DNA of 38,473 nucleotides from assembly GCA_937949785.1 (NCBI GenBank), contig CALEDH010000018.1, forward strand, positions 1 to 38,473, in the 5' to 3' direction. The position numbers were made by a program, and so were the translations under genes. The notes beneath the pieces are model-generated. The model was not told where the DNA came from and ran no database searches. It saw nothing but the letters and a program-made list of their open reading frames with translations. The DNA comes from an uncultured Sulfolobales archaeon. Lineage in GTDB: Archaea > Thermoproteota > Thermoprotei_A > Sulfolobales > NBVN01. Position 1 is the stretch's first letter. Each line of letters opens with the position of its first letter. This document shows positions 1-7,528 of the stretch, in pieces.

Positions 1-786
1 TATCTCAGGTTTCTCTATCTCTAGCGGTGCGTCGATTAAGGCTATCTTAGCCTTCTCAACCCTCTTAGGCATACCTGGGTGAACTACCTCCTTATCTAAA
101 ACCACACCGTAAATCAGCTGGGAATCAGCTAGTGAAGCACCATGCTTCTTAATTATCTGTATATTATCTAAGTCTACGTACCACTTATCGCCCCTTAATT
201 CAGCAACCTGCTTTACAGCCCTAACCGCGATCTTCGCAAACGATTCCCTGACCCCATGCACTGCCTTACTCGTCAGCGCGGTTGAAGCAATACGTGCTAG
301 TAATTCTTCATCATCAATGTTTACTGATTTAGCAATACCATTTGCATAACTCATAGCGTTTTCCAACGCCTTCTTATACCCGCTAATAATAATGGTTGGG
401 TGAACGTCTTTAGCAAGTAGTTCTACAGCATTTTTCAGTAGTTCACCAGCGAATATTACTGCGGTCTTAGTACCATCACCAACTTCGTCGTCCTGACTCT
501 TAGCTATTTGAACTAACATCTTAGCAGCTGGGTGTTGCACATCCATTTTATCTAATATGGTTGCTCCGTCATTAGTTATGGTTACATCACCTAACGTATC
601 AACTAACATCTTATCCATCCCTCTAGGTCCGTATGTGGTTCTCAACATTTCAGCAATAGTTACGGCGGCCATCACATTAGTCCTCAAAGCATCCGCACCA
701 GTAGTCCTACTACTACCTTCTTTGAGTATTAAAACCGGTATTCCAGTCGGTCCTACAGCCCCTACAACTTGACCACTCTGACTCAT
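1..786 (-). CDS. thsA: Thermosome (group II chaperonin) subunit, N-terminal part, runs off window start
   Basis: This is an ATP-driven cytosolic chaperonin subunit that folds proteins in a double-ring complex. Reading the minus strand from the ATG at 786 gives 262 codons in an open frame to position 1. Residues [20 protein letters not shown] begin the protein. The ATP-binding signatures [11 protein letters not shown] and NDGATIL are present, followed by the catalytic GDGTK motif and the start of the apical domain ([12 protein letters not shown]). The family is about 540-560 residues, so roughly half lies outside the window. A TATA-like cttatata lies at 821-829, about 35-45 bp upstream of the ATG. 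A complementary C-terminal thermosome fragment sits at the other window edge; it may be a paralogous subunit. Whether this is the alpha or beta subunit cannot be decided, so the symbol is provisional. Confidence 0.93.
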   Translation of the reverse strand, partial: MSQSGQVVGAVGPTGIPVLILKEGSSRTTGADALRTNVMAAVTIAEMLRTTYGPRGMDKMLVDTLGDVTITNDGATILDKMDVQHPAAKMLVQIAKSQDDEVGDGTKTAVIFAGELLKNAVELLAKDVHPTIIISGYKKALENAMSYANGIAKSVNIDDEELLARIASTALTSKAVHGVRESFAKIAVRAVKQVAELRGDKWYVDLDNIQIIKKHGASLADSQLIYGVVLDKEVVHPGMPKRVEKAKIALIDAPLEIEKPEI

Positions 787-917
787 ACTCTAATCCCTTG
801 AATTCTATTTCGGTGACTTCTATATAAGCTTTAATGAATAATACCCTCAGCATCCTCACAAGTAGGTTAATAAACATATTTAAGGCAGTGATTAAACTCA
901 TGTCTTAGGGGTTGAGG
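787..917. promoter_or_regulatory. Divergent promoter region between thermosome and S17e
   Basis: This spacer separates two divergent genes. For the thermosome (minus strand) a TATA-like element sits at 821-829, read as cttatata on that strand. For S17e (plus strand) an AT-rich element catatttaa at 875-883 lies about 25-30 bp before the expected transcript start near 905. A purine-rich ribosome-binding site (agggg, 907-911) precedes the chosen TTG start at 918. An open frame across this region at 713-901 on the minus strand has no recognisable protein content. Confidence 0.5.
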
Positions 918-1133
918 TTGGGTAAGGTAAGGACATCGTCTGTGAAGAGGACAGCTGAGAAGCTGTTTGAACTACATCAAAATAAAGTAACTACAGACTA
1001 TAATTCAAATAAGGAGTTAGTGAAGGCCAACGTTTACGTGAAGTCCAAGAAATTAAGGAATCAAATAGCTGGATATCTAACACGTCTAGCTAAAATTAAG
1101 TTAAGTAGTAGTGCCCAGGCTCAGGGTCAGTGA
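918..1133 (+). CDS. rps17e: 30S ribosomal protein S17e
   Basis: This is a small-subunit ribosomal protein found in archaea and eukaryotes. The sequence GKVRTSSVKRTAEKLFELH followed by TTDYNSNKELV matches the S17e family core. The length of about 71 residues is normal for archaea. I place the start at the TTG at 918 because family members begin MGKVRT and because agggg lies about 6 nt upstream. A TTG at 912 would add two residues and is the alternative. The C-terminus (SSSAQAQGQ) is a short polar tail. Its TGA stop overlaps the GTG start of the next gene (GTGA), so the two are translationally coupled. This links a ribosomal gene with a tRNA-modification gene. Confidence 0.93.
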   Translation: MGKVRTSSVKRTAEKLFELHQNKVTTDYNSNKELVKANVYVKSKKLRNQIAGYLTRLAKIKLSSSAQAQGQ

Positions 1134-1975
1134 TTTTGAAAGTAATCGTAGAGCTCTTAGGCGTTCTACGCCGTGAATTAGATTCAAGTAAAGTTGAAGT
1201 AAGTTTAGAAGGGCTTAAGGTATGTAGGTTAGGGGATCTACTTAAATACTTACTAAGGTTATACCCTAAGATGTCTTCAGCTATAAACGGTGATGGAACG
1301 TTAAATACTTCCTATGTGGTTTTCGTAAATGATGTTGACTTCATGGTGGTTGGTGGGTATGATTATGAGGTTAGAGACGGCGATAAGATAACCTTCATAC
1401 CTATAAGTCATGGAGGCTTACATACTGGTAATTTTAAGGAGGTGTTAGGTAAGTTGTATGAGGATTTAAGTAGGATGAGGTTATCATTACGTGAATTATG
1501 TTGTGAGGATGCCTTAACACTTATAAGAGATATAGATAGGATGCAGGTTGATGGCTGCATCACTCAGATATTGCCGTCAACACTTATTATGTCTGATAAG
1601 CAACTCCTACTCGCATCACTACTCACATTTAAAGCTATTGAGGGGGGGAAAAGCATAAGTAGGAAGCCTTACATAGAGTTCTTACTTAGACTCTTCTCTA
1701 AAAGGCAGATAAACGAGGTTATCAACATGCTTAAAACGATTAAATCAGATAGCTATCTCTTAATAAGGGTGTGTAAGGGGGCTGAGGTCTTAGCCAGATC
1801 ATCACACCCCACATATCCTGAAGTAAATCCTTCAGATTTATTTAAGAGGTATAACGTTAAATATATATATGACTTAATTAGGGTCTACGACATCGTAGGT
1901 GAGGTAGGCCTAGATCTCAATAGGGTTCACTCACTTATACTCACTAAGATCTCATTATTTAATATCACTTCATAA
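1130..1975 (+). CDS. Urm1/MoaD-type ubiquitin-like domain fused to KEOPS subunit Cgi121
   Basis: One uninterrupted 281-residue frame holds two domains. Residues 1-96 look like a beta-grasp ubiquitin-like protein of the ThiS/MoaD/Urm1 group, ending in GDKITFIPISHGG with Gly-Gly at 95-96; such proteins normally stop right after this diglycine. Residues from about 97 to 281 resemble Cgi121: the segment MSDKQLLLASLLTFKAIEGG, then ISRKPYIEFLLRLFSKRQINEVINML, matches the conserved helical core of that family. Cgi121 is the KEOPS subunit that binds tRNA for N6-threonylcarbamoyladenosine (t6A) synthesis. Urm1-like proteins carry sulfur for tRNA thiolation or modify proteins. The GTG start overlaps the S17e stop. 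A single-protein role, or a precursor cut after Gly96, are both possible. Domain calls rest on motif recognition; the fusion itself is seen directly as one open frame. Confidence 0.8.
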   Translation: MILKVIVELLGVLRRELDSSKVEVSLEGLKVCRLGDLLKYLLRLYPKMSSAINGDGTLNTSYVVFVNDVDFMVVGGYDYEVRDGDKITFIPISHGGLHTGNFKEVLGKLYEDLSRMRLSLRELCCEDALTLIRDIDRMQVDGCITQILPSTLIMSDKQLLLASLLTFKAIEGGKSISRKPYIEFLLRLFSKRQINEVINMLKTIKSDSYLLIRVCKGAEVLARSSHPTYPEVNPSDLFKRYNVKYIYDLIRVYDIVGEVGLDLNRVHSLILTKISLFNITS

Positions 1976-2002
1976 TCAAGTACGTATAATTAAAATATAA
2001 TG

Positions 2003-2011
2003 TTTAAATAT
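2003..2011 (+). promoter_or_regulatory. TATA-like element for the acyl-CoA synthetase gene
   Basis: The AT-rich element tttaaatat lies about 26 bp upstream of 2032. This spacing would place the transcript start almost exactly on the GTG at 2034 and suggests a leaderless or nearly leaderless mRNA. Confidence 0.45.
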
Positions 2012-2033
2012 TTAAGAACGAGTTTGTAATGGT

Positions 2034-2750
2034 GTGGAGTTGATGAACTTAGATGTTGTTAAGAGGTTGATTAACAATGCGAGAGAGGAGGGGAGGTATA
2101 AGTTGCTTGAACATGAAGCCTACGAAGTGCTTAGAGTTTACGGACTCCCGCTACCTAATGCTGGGCTAGCTAAGGACGTTGAGGACGCTGTTGAACTATC
2201 TGAGAAGATAGGGTATCCAGTGGTCCTTAAGGTTGTGAGTCCTGATATAGTTCATAAGTCAGATGTTGGCGGCGTGGTTATAGGGTTGAACAACCCCTCA
2301 GAAGTTAGAAACGCGTTTAACATGATTCTTAAGAACGTTAGTATGAGGACCCCTAACGCTAAGGTCTACGGAATATTAATTCAGGAAATGGTTCCTAGCG
2401 GATTAGAGGTCATCGTCGGTTCAACTAGGGACCCGACCTTCGGCCCACTCATCCTATTCGGATTAGGTGGGATTTTCGTTGAGGTTTTAAGAGATGTGAG
2501 CTTCCGCATCGTACCCCTAACCCACTACGACGCTGAAACGATGATCAGTGAGATTAAATCAGCTAAAATACTTGAGGGCTATAGAGGGCAGGCACCGAGA
2601 GATAAGGAAGCCCTAATTGATATATTAATTAAGCTATCTAAATTCGTTGAGAGCGTTAATGAAGTTAAGGACGTTGACCTCAACCCAGTAATGCTTTATG
2701 AAGTAGGTAAGGGAGCTAAAATAGCTGATGCTAGGGTAATATTAGGGTAG
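2034..2750 (+). CDS. acdB: ADP-forming acetate/acyl-CoA synthetase, beta subunit
   Basis: This is the ATP-grasp subunit of NDP-forming acyl-CoA synthetase, which converts acyl-CoA, ADP and phosphate into the free acid, CoA and ATP in fermenting archaea. Motifs seen are EYEVLRVYGLPLPNAGLAK-type N-terminus (here HEAYEVLRVYGLPLP), YPVVLKVVSPDIVHKSDVGGVV with the conserved His, and DPTFGPLILFGLGGIFVEVLRDVSFRIVPL. The C-terminus DVDLNPVMLY is typical. The length of 238 residues fits the separate beta subunit; the alpha subunit, which binds CoA, is not in this window. The start may be GTG 2034 or ATG 2043; the promoter spacing favours 2034. It could draw on acyl-CoA made by the porGDAB complex further along, but they are not linked in one operon. 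Confidence 0.9.
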   Translation: MELMNLDVVKRLINNAREEGRYKLLEHEAYEVLRVYGLPLPNAGLAKDVEDAVELSEKIGYPVVLKVVSPDIVHKSDVGGVVIGLNNPSEVRNAFNMILKNVSMRTPNAKVYGILIQEMVPSGLEVIVGSTRDPTFGPLILFGLGGIFVEVLRDVSFRIVPLTHYDAETMISEIKSAKILEGYRGQAPRDKEALIDILIKLSKFVESVNEVKDVDLNPVMLYEVGKGAKIADARVILG

Positions 2751-2758
2751 TAGTCCTC

Positions 2759-3622
2759 ATGACCGAAGAAGAACTAATTAAACATATTAGTGAGTTAAGA
2801 GATGAGTTAAAGAAGTTAGAAGAACTTAAGTTAAGCGTTAGGGATAGGATAAACGAGTTAAAGAAGTTGAAGTCAAAGCACTTAGAGACCATTAAGACGT
2901 ATAGAGATAAGGTTGAGGAGATTAGGAGGGAATTAAACGAACTAGAGAGTAGGAAGAAAGAATTAATAGTTAAGAGGAGGGAAATAATCAGTGGGTTAAG
3001 AAGTTTAAAGAACGAATTCTTCAGTAGGAGGAAAGAACTCGATGAGGTAAGTTCTTTCGGTAAGGTCCCAGTAGATTCTATAAGGAGGAAGATAGATTCT
3101 ATGGAGTGGAAAATTATAACAGAGTCCTTACCACTACAAGAAGAAAATAGGATTATAAGGGAGATAGGTAGGTTGGAGGGGATGTTAAATAAGGCTCTAG
3201 AGGCTAGGAAATTAAGCGGTGAGCTATTAGATCTCAGAGCTCAGATCTCATCGCTAACATATGAATTAAGTAGTTTAAATGATGAGATCGATAAGCTTAC
3301 TTCAGAGATAAACTCACGTAGAGAGGATATATCGAATATAAATAAGAGTAGGGAGGAGATTAAGCGTAAGCTTGATGAAGTAAATGATGAGATCCGGAAA
3401 CTAGTTCAGGAATTAATAAGCGCGTCAATTAAGATTAAGGAATTAAGAGAGAAGTACGCATCCTTAAATCAGAAGTTAAGGGAAGTCAGAATAGTTAGGG
3501 CTAAGCAGGTTGAGGAGAAAATCATTGAGGAGAAGAGGAAGCTGGTAGATGAGAAGAGGAAGAAGGGTGAGAGACTTACATTAGAGGATCTTAAGATACT
3601 TTACGGAGAATACCATGAGTAG
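2759..3622 (+). CDS. Archaeal coiled-coil protein (COG1340-like)
   Basis: This 287-residue protein is almost entirely heptad-patterned Glu/Lys/Arg/Leu sequence, with coiled coil predicted by eye from about residue 5 to 115 and from 130 to 250. A less helical break near residues 98-110 (SSFGKVPVDSIRRKIDSMEWKI) separates the two rods. The C-terminal tail KKGERLTLEDLKILYGE matches what I recall of the conserved archaeal COG1340 family, whose function is unknown. It starts 8 nt after the synthetase stop and overlaps the DUF373 gene by 8 bp, so it is part of one transcription unit with it. A structural or scaffolding role with the membrane partner is an inference only. Confidence 0.75.
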   Translation: MTEEELIKHISELRDELKKLEELKLSVRDRINELKKLKSKHLETIKTYRDKVEEIRRELNELESRKKELIVKRREIISGLRSLKNEFFSRRKELDEVSSFGKVPVDSIRRKIDSMEWKIITESLPLQEENRIIREIGRLEGMLNKALEARKLSGELLDLRAQISSLTYELSSLNDEIDKLTSEINSRREDISNINKSREEIKRKLDEVNDEIRKLVQELISASIKIKELREKYASLNQKLREVRIVRAKQVEEKIIEEKRKLVDEKRKKGERLTLEDLKILYGEYHE

Positions 3623-4697
3623 TTCTAATAGGATAGCTGTAATAGCTGTAGACTTCGACAATGATGTTGGTAAACTAGGCGTTAAAACCCCGATCATAGG
3701 ATATGAGAACGTACTTAGAATAGCCAACGAATATGCGTTATCATATCCTCAGGACTCGGATTTGAACGTCATCTTCACGGCGTTGAAACTCTATAACGAT
3801 TTAAGTAGGTCTGAAAATCCTTCAGTTGAGGTCACATTGATAGCCGGTGATGAAAGTTCCTCCTCTAAGGCAGGTATTAAGATTAGTAAGGAGTTAGACG
3901 ACCTACTGAGTTTAGTTAAGGTTAATGATGTCATAGTAGTTGTTGACAGTGTTGAAGATGAGAAAGTTCTGCCGATAATACAATCTAAGGTTAACGTGGT
4001 AGGTGTTGAGAGAGTTATCGTTGAGCAGTTAAGAGGTGTTGAGGAAACATACGTGCTTTTAGGAAAGTATTTAAGGAAGGTATTAGAAGAACGTAGGTTC
4101 TCTAAAATATTCCTAGGTTTTCCAGGCATCCTAATTTTTATATACTCGGTTTTCCTGACGGCTGGTTTAGTTACCTACGTATCTCACGTTATTTTAGTGC
4201 TGATAGCCACTTTACTCATATTTAAGGGGTTCGGGTTCGATGAGGGTGTTAGCAAGTGGTGGCGTATGTCACCAATCACTAGGATATCATTAATCCTCAC
4301 CACAATTTCAGTAACTATGATTGGGATAATGTTCTACATGACCTTAGCCTCCATCAACTACAAATATGACATAAACTCCATAATTTTATATGTCAGTAAT
4401 ACAGTACCTTTCTTCCTACTTTCTTTAATCCCATTACTTGTAGGGAGATTAACTTTAAGAATCCTTAGGAGAAGTATTAGGATTTGGAGGGATTTAATAG
4501 CATTAGCGGTACTCCTTATATTCCATAAGTTCATAACAGGTATCTTAGATGCTATGAAGGCTCTTCAACCAACAGATATCCAGCAGGTAATGATGATCTT
4601 AAGCGAATATAATACTATCAGCACGTTATTCTCGTATATAATAATAGTGATGAGCGTGAGTGCAGTCCTATACATAATCGAGAAGAAGTTTACCTAA
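3615..4697 (+). CDS. DUF373 family membrane protein
   Basis: This 360-residue protein belongs to DUF373, an archaeal family of unknown function. The N-terminal half is soluble: AVDFDNDVGKLGVKTPIIGYENVLRIANEYALSYPQDSDLNVIFTALKLYNDL is the family hallmark, with a conserved DxD-like acidic segment. From about residue 170 there are six to seven hydrophobic segments (near 172-190, 195-210, 225-245, 255-280, 295-315, 335-355), so the C-terminal half is integral to the membrane. The ATG lies inside the end of the coiled-coil gene (8-bp overlap), which implies coupled translation. Function is not known; the acidic N-terminal motif could bind a metal or nucleotide, but that is a guess. Confidence 0.82.
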   Translation: MSSSNRIAVIAVDFDNDVGKLGVKTPIIGYENVLRIANEYALSYPQDSDLNVIFTALKLYNDLSRSENPSVEVTLIAGDESSSSKAGIKISKELDDLLSLVKVNDVIVVVDSVEDEKVLPIIQSKVNVVGVERVIVEQLRGVEETYVLLGKYLRKVLEERRFSKIFLGFPGILIFIYSVFLTAGLVTYVSHVILVLIATLLIFKGFGFDEGVSKWWRMSPITRISLILTTISVTMIGIMFYMTLASINYKYDINSIILYVSNTVPFFLLSLIPLLVGRLTLRILRRSIRIWRDLIALAVLLIFHKFITGILDAMKALQPTDIQQVMMILSEYNTISTLFSYIIIVMSVSAVLYIIEKKFT

Positions 4698-4711
4698 AAC
4701 TACGCGCTAGG

Positions 4712-5530
4712 CTACTTACCAAACCTCCTCTCCCTCATCTGGTACGACCTAATAGCTCTCCACAAATCGATCTTCCTGAACTCAGGCCAGAAGACATCGC
4801 AGAAGTATAACTCACTATATGCTATCTGCCATAGTAGGAAGTTGCTCAGCCTTAACTCGCCCGACGTCCTCATCACAAGGTCCGGCTCATCTGATGAGCC
4901 GCTGAGATGTGATGTATATAAGTACTTACTGAATAGCTTTTCGTTAATGTCGTTAATGTCAACACGGCCATTTACTACGTCATTAACCATCTTCACTGCT
5001 GCATCAATTATTTCCTGACGACCACCATAGCATAACGCCACGTTAATACACATATCCTCATAGTCTTTGGTCAACTCTTCTACCTGGCGTACTTTCTCAG
5101 CAAGTCCTGCAGGAATCATATCTAACCTACCGAAAACCCTTACCCTAACCCTTTTTTCATGGAGAATGTTACTGTTCATTAAGTCTATAAGCGCCTGGTC
5201 TATTAAATTAAATAAATGCCTTCTCTCCTCCTCCGATCTGTGTACGCAGTTCTCATAAGACATCGCGTAAATCGTAATGATCTTAATACCTAACTCCCAT
5301 AACCATTTAAGCACTTCCTTAAGCCTGATATATCCGATGTCATGACCGTACATAACGGATTTACCTAATTTCCTCGCCCACCTCCTATTACCGTCAGGTA
5401 TTATAGCTACGTGTTTCGGTATGGGGCCTTCAGCGATCTGAAACCATAGCCATCTCTCATAAACCTTATACATAGGTTTTAAAACGATATTTAAGTACTT
5501 ACTCAACCTCCACATAACGTCTTTAAACAA
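4712..5530 (-). CDS. uppS: cis-Prenyltransferase (polyprenyl diphosphate synthase, UppS family)
   Basis: This enzyme condenses isopentenyl diphosphate in cis onto an allylic diphosphate to make the long polyprenol that carries sugars for archaeal protein glycosylation. The catalytic signature HVAIIPDGNRRWARK is at residues 40-54, with Asp46 as the conserved metal-linked aspartate. The second signature RTSGELRLSNFLLWQIAYSELYF and the DVFWPEF segment near the C-terminus are intact. The length of 272 residues is normal. An N-terminal stretch (KYLNIVLKPMYKVYERWLWFQI) precedes the catalytic core and is hydrophobic enough to associate with the membrane. The start is TTG 5530; ATG 5515 is an alternative. 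The gene is convergent with the DUF373 gene and divergent from S8e. Confidence 0.95.
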   Translation of the reverse strand: MFKDVMWRLSKYLNIVLKPMYKVYERWLWFQIAEGPIPKHVAIIPDGNRRWARKLGKSVMYGHDIGYIRLKEVLKWLWELGIKIITIYAMSYENCVHRSEEERRHLFNLIDQALIDLMNSNILHEKRVRVRVFGRLDMIPAGLAEKVRQVEELTKDYEDMCINVALCYGGRQEIIDAAVKMVNDVVNGRVDINDINEKLFSKYLYTSHLSGSSDEPDLVMRTSGELRLSNFLLWQIAYSELYFCDVFWPEFRKIDLWRAIRSYQMRERRFGK

Positions 5531-5605
5531 CTCAGCACTACCTAATACTAGCTTTAATTAAAACTTTTAAGTAGTTATTTCTTACTCTAATTAAGGTAGG
5601 ACGTA
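5531..5605. promoter_or_regulatory. Divergent promoter spacer between uppS and S8e
   Basis: This 75-bp spacer must hold promoters for both strands. On the plus strand the AT-rich aacttttaagt around 5562-5572 lies about 27 bp before the expected S8e transcript start, and aaggtagg at 5593-5600 is a strong ribosome-binding site for the ATG at 5606. The same AT-rich block read on the minus strand (tacttaaaag) can serve uppS. The two genes may therefore share or compete for this element. Confidence 0.45.
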
Positions 5606-5989
5606 ATGGGTGTCTATCAAGGTAACGATTTTAAGAAGATCTCAGGAGGTAGGAAAAGACCGCATAGAAGTAACAGGAGGTATGAGATTGGTAGCTACCC
5701 TACACACACAACTTTAAGTAGTGAAGAACACCACATAATATTTGAGAGGGTTAGAGGCGGTAACGCCAAACTAAGGGTTAAGAAGTGCTTATACGTTAAC
5801 GTTACTGACCCTAAAAAAGGTATCTCAAAGAAGTGTAAGGTCCTGAAGATCTTAGAAACACCTGCAAATAGAGAGTACTCACAAAGAGGTATAATAACTA
5901 AAGGCTCTATAGTGGAAACAGAGTTAGGAGTGGCTAAGATTACCTCACGACCTGGGCAAGAAGGTACCATCAACGCCGTCCTGCTGTAG
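5606..5989 (+). CDS. rps8e: 30S ribosomal protein S8e
   Basis: This is an archaeal/eukaryotic small-subunit ribosomal protein. The N-terminus MGVYQGNDFKKISGGRKRP, followed by RRYEIGSYPTHT, and the later VRGGNAKLRVKKCLYVNV and ANREYSQRGIITKGSIVETELG are hallmarks of S8e. The length of 127 residues is normal for archaea. It has a clear ribosome-binding site (aaggtagg) before its ATG. SRP19 follows after 11 nt, so the two form a small translation and secretion operon. Confidence 0.97.
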   Translation: MGVYQGNDFKKISGGRKRPHRSNRRYEIGSYPTHTTLSSEEHHIIFERVRGGNAKLRVKKCLYVNVTDPKKGISKKCKVLKILETPANREYSQRGIITKGSIVETELGVAKITSRPGQEGTINAVLL

Positions 5990-6000
5990 GGTAAAATTTA

Positions 6001-6312
6001 ATGAGAGATGAGAAACGAGTTATAGTTATATGGCCTCAATACCTAGACTCAACCATCCCTAGAAGGTTAGGACGTAGACTACCTAAAAACTACTCAATTT
6101 CTAAGCCGACCTTAGATGAGTTAGTCACTGCATGTAAGGAGTTAGGACTAGAGTGTAAGGCAGATGAAAGCGTAAGGTATAGTAGGACTTGGTATTTAGG
6201 GGGTAATGGACGGGTCGTTATATACGGCAGCAGGGATACGAAGAAACTTAACTTATTGAAAGCCCTATCTGCTAAGGTTAAAGATTTAAGAACTTTAGGT
6301 AAGCGCTCATAG
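6001..6312 (+). CDS. srp19: Signal recognition particle 19 kDa protein
   Basis: SRP19 binds the 7S RNA and helps SRP54 join the particle that targets nascent membrane and secreted proteins. The sequence VIVIWPQYLDSTIPRRLGRRLPKNYSI and PTLDELVTACKELGLECK contains the conserved RNA-binding core of the family, with the basic RRLGRRLP loop. The length of 103 residues is typical of archaeal SRP19. It sits just after S8e on the same strand and ends 2 bp from the PAC2 gene, which is convergent. Confidence 0.96.
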   Translation: MRDEKRVIVIWPQYLDSTIPRRLGRRLPKNYSISKPTLDELVTACKELGLECKADESVRYSRTWYLGGNGRVVIYGSRDTKKLNLLKALSAKVKDLRTLGKRS

Positions 6313-6314
6313 AC

Positions 6315-7046
6315 TTAAATATACGGCTTAGGCCTCCTATCCTCCCCTTTAGCATTCCTCAAAGTCTCAGATAATAGCGCCTCAGCTTCCTCAACAACCT
6401 TCGAATATTCTATCAATCCTTGAATACTTATATTTAAGTTTAGTAAGTTGTTTACCTTCTCTATGAAGACTGCAGCAGCCTTCGCATCAAACCTATCTGG
6501 GTCAGCGTACGGTAGTACCATAATCGCAGGTACTTTCTCAACCTCTAATGCTAGGAATAGAATTGCTAGGGGGCCTACTACGTAGAGGCCTTTATGGAAC
6601 TTAGGTTCGATTAATTCCCTACTACTTACCGATGTTTTAAGCCATCTTAACCTCTCATTCTCCTCTCTAAACTTACTATTAAGCCCGCCTACCAACACAA
6701 ATTCCCTAACACCTAAGGATTTAGCCCACTTAATAATTGCCTTAGCGAAAGACACCCTCTCAGCTGATATTGGCATTGCATTATTCACTAAGATTATTAA
6801 TCCGTATTCATAGGACATGAAGACCTCGTAAGGTGTTAATATGCCGTAATCGTCAAGCGCTATGAAATCAGGCATGTATTTAGTGACGATATTACCTATT
6901 TTATCAGCACCTAACTGAGTAACTAGGTACTTAGTGGCTATCACACCTACGTAACCGAAGCCGGGGAACCCAGTAATTACTACCCAATCACTCCTCGACC
7001 TCAGCCTCTCAACGTACTTCTCATCTATGACTATCTCAACACTCAT
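6315..7046 (-). CDS. PAC2-family proteasome assembly/activator-like protein with C-terminal Pro-Tyr-Ile
   Basis: PAC2-like archaeal proteins (PbaA/PbaB) resemble eukaryotic proteasome assembly chaperones. The sequence WVVITGFPGFGYVGVIATKYLV near residue 20 is the family's glycine-rich opening, and VREFVLVGGL and KVPAIMVLPYADPDRFDAKAAA are also typical. I place the start at the ATG at 7046 because it forms an ATGA overlap with the stop of the PUA gene; a longer frame to 7064 is less likely. The last residues are KPYI, with tyrosine next to last as in the HbYX motif used to dock on the 20S proteasome, although the preceding residue is Pro. It is the last gene of the PAN operon. One P. furiosus homologue is reported to activate the 20S core through such a tail. 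Confidence 0.85.
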   Translation of the reverse strand: MSVEIVIDEKYVERLRSRSDWVVITGFPGFGYVGVIATKYLVTQLGADKIGNIVTKYMPDFIALDDYGILTPYEVFMSYEYGLIILVNNAMPISAERVSFAKAIIKWAKSLGVREFVLVGGLNSKFREENERLRWLKTSVSSRELIEPKFHKGLYVVGPLAILFLALEVEKVPAIMVLPYADPDRFDAKAAAVFIEKVNNLLNLNISIQGLIEYSKVVEEAEALLSETLRNAKGEDRRPKPYI

Positions 7047-7528
7047 TCTGCAGACACCACACACTCCCTTAATTTCACAGCAATACCTCTAGTGAAAAAC
7101 ATTACTTCATACGGTGACAGCACTAACCTACCAACACATATTAGGTTATCACCCTCATCAACGACTAGAACTTCATCACCGGCTCTTAAACCATCATCAA
7201 CACTTAGTACATGTCTTGAAAATAATGAAGTCCCAGTAACAACGTGCTTAATGACGTCATTTACTACCACTACCCTTAAATCATCAGTCATTTTATGGAG
7301 TATGGAGCCTCCATATAACGATAAGTTGAACGTGAAGGTTGACGCCATAATCGATGCTATCTTATCAGTCGGTGTTAAGACCTCCCTAATCCTCCCAGTG
7401 TTTTTAGAGATCTTCAGTAGAACGTTATCTGGTATAAGCTGTGAGCCTACGTAATTCCTGAACTGATAGTCTGCAATAGCTCTTAACATCTTAACCTCAT
7501 CATATGTTGCCCCTCTAATCATATGCAA
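7043..7528 (-). CDS. PUA-domain RNA-binding protein (archaeosine-transglycosylase C-terminal type)
   Basis: This is a 161-residue protein with a C-terminal PUA domain at about residues 85-158 (LRVVVVNDVIKHVVTGTSLFSRHVLSVDDGLRAGDEVLVVDEGDNLICVGRLVLS), the fold used to bind tRNA or rRNA. The N-terminal part (MLRAIADYQF, then KNTGRIREVL) resembles the domain that precedes PUA in archaeal tRNA-guanine transglycosylase. No catalytic domain is present. It lies between PAN and PAC2. The start is a TTG at 7528, five nt after a ggtga Shine-Dalgarno-like run inside the PAN end; ATG 7522 is an alternative. Its exact RNA target is unknown. Confidence 0.75.
   Translation of the reverse strand: MHMIRGATYDEVKMLRAIADYQFRNYVGSQLIPDNVLLKISKNTGRIREVLTPTDKIASIMASTFTFNLSLYGGSILHKMTDDLRVVVVNDVIKHVVTGTSLFSRHVLSVDDGLRAGDEVLVVDEGDNLICVGRLVLSPYEVMFFTRGIAVKLRECVVSAE

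Noticed and set aside
713-901. 62-residue minus-strand frame upstream of the thermosome start
   Set aside because: It overlaps the thermosome N-terminus and the divergent promoter, and its sequence has no protein-family character.
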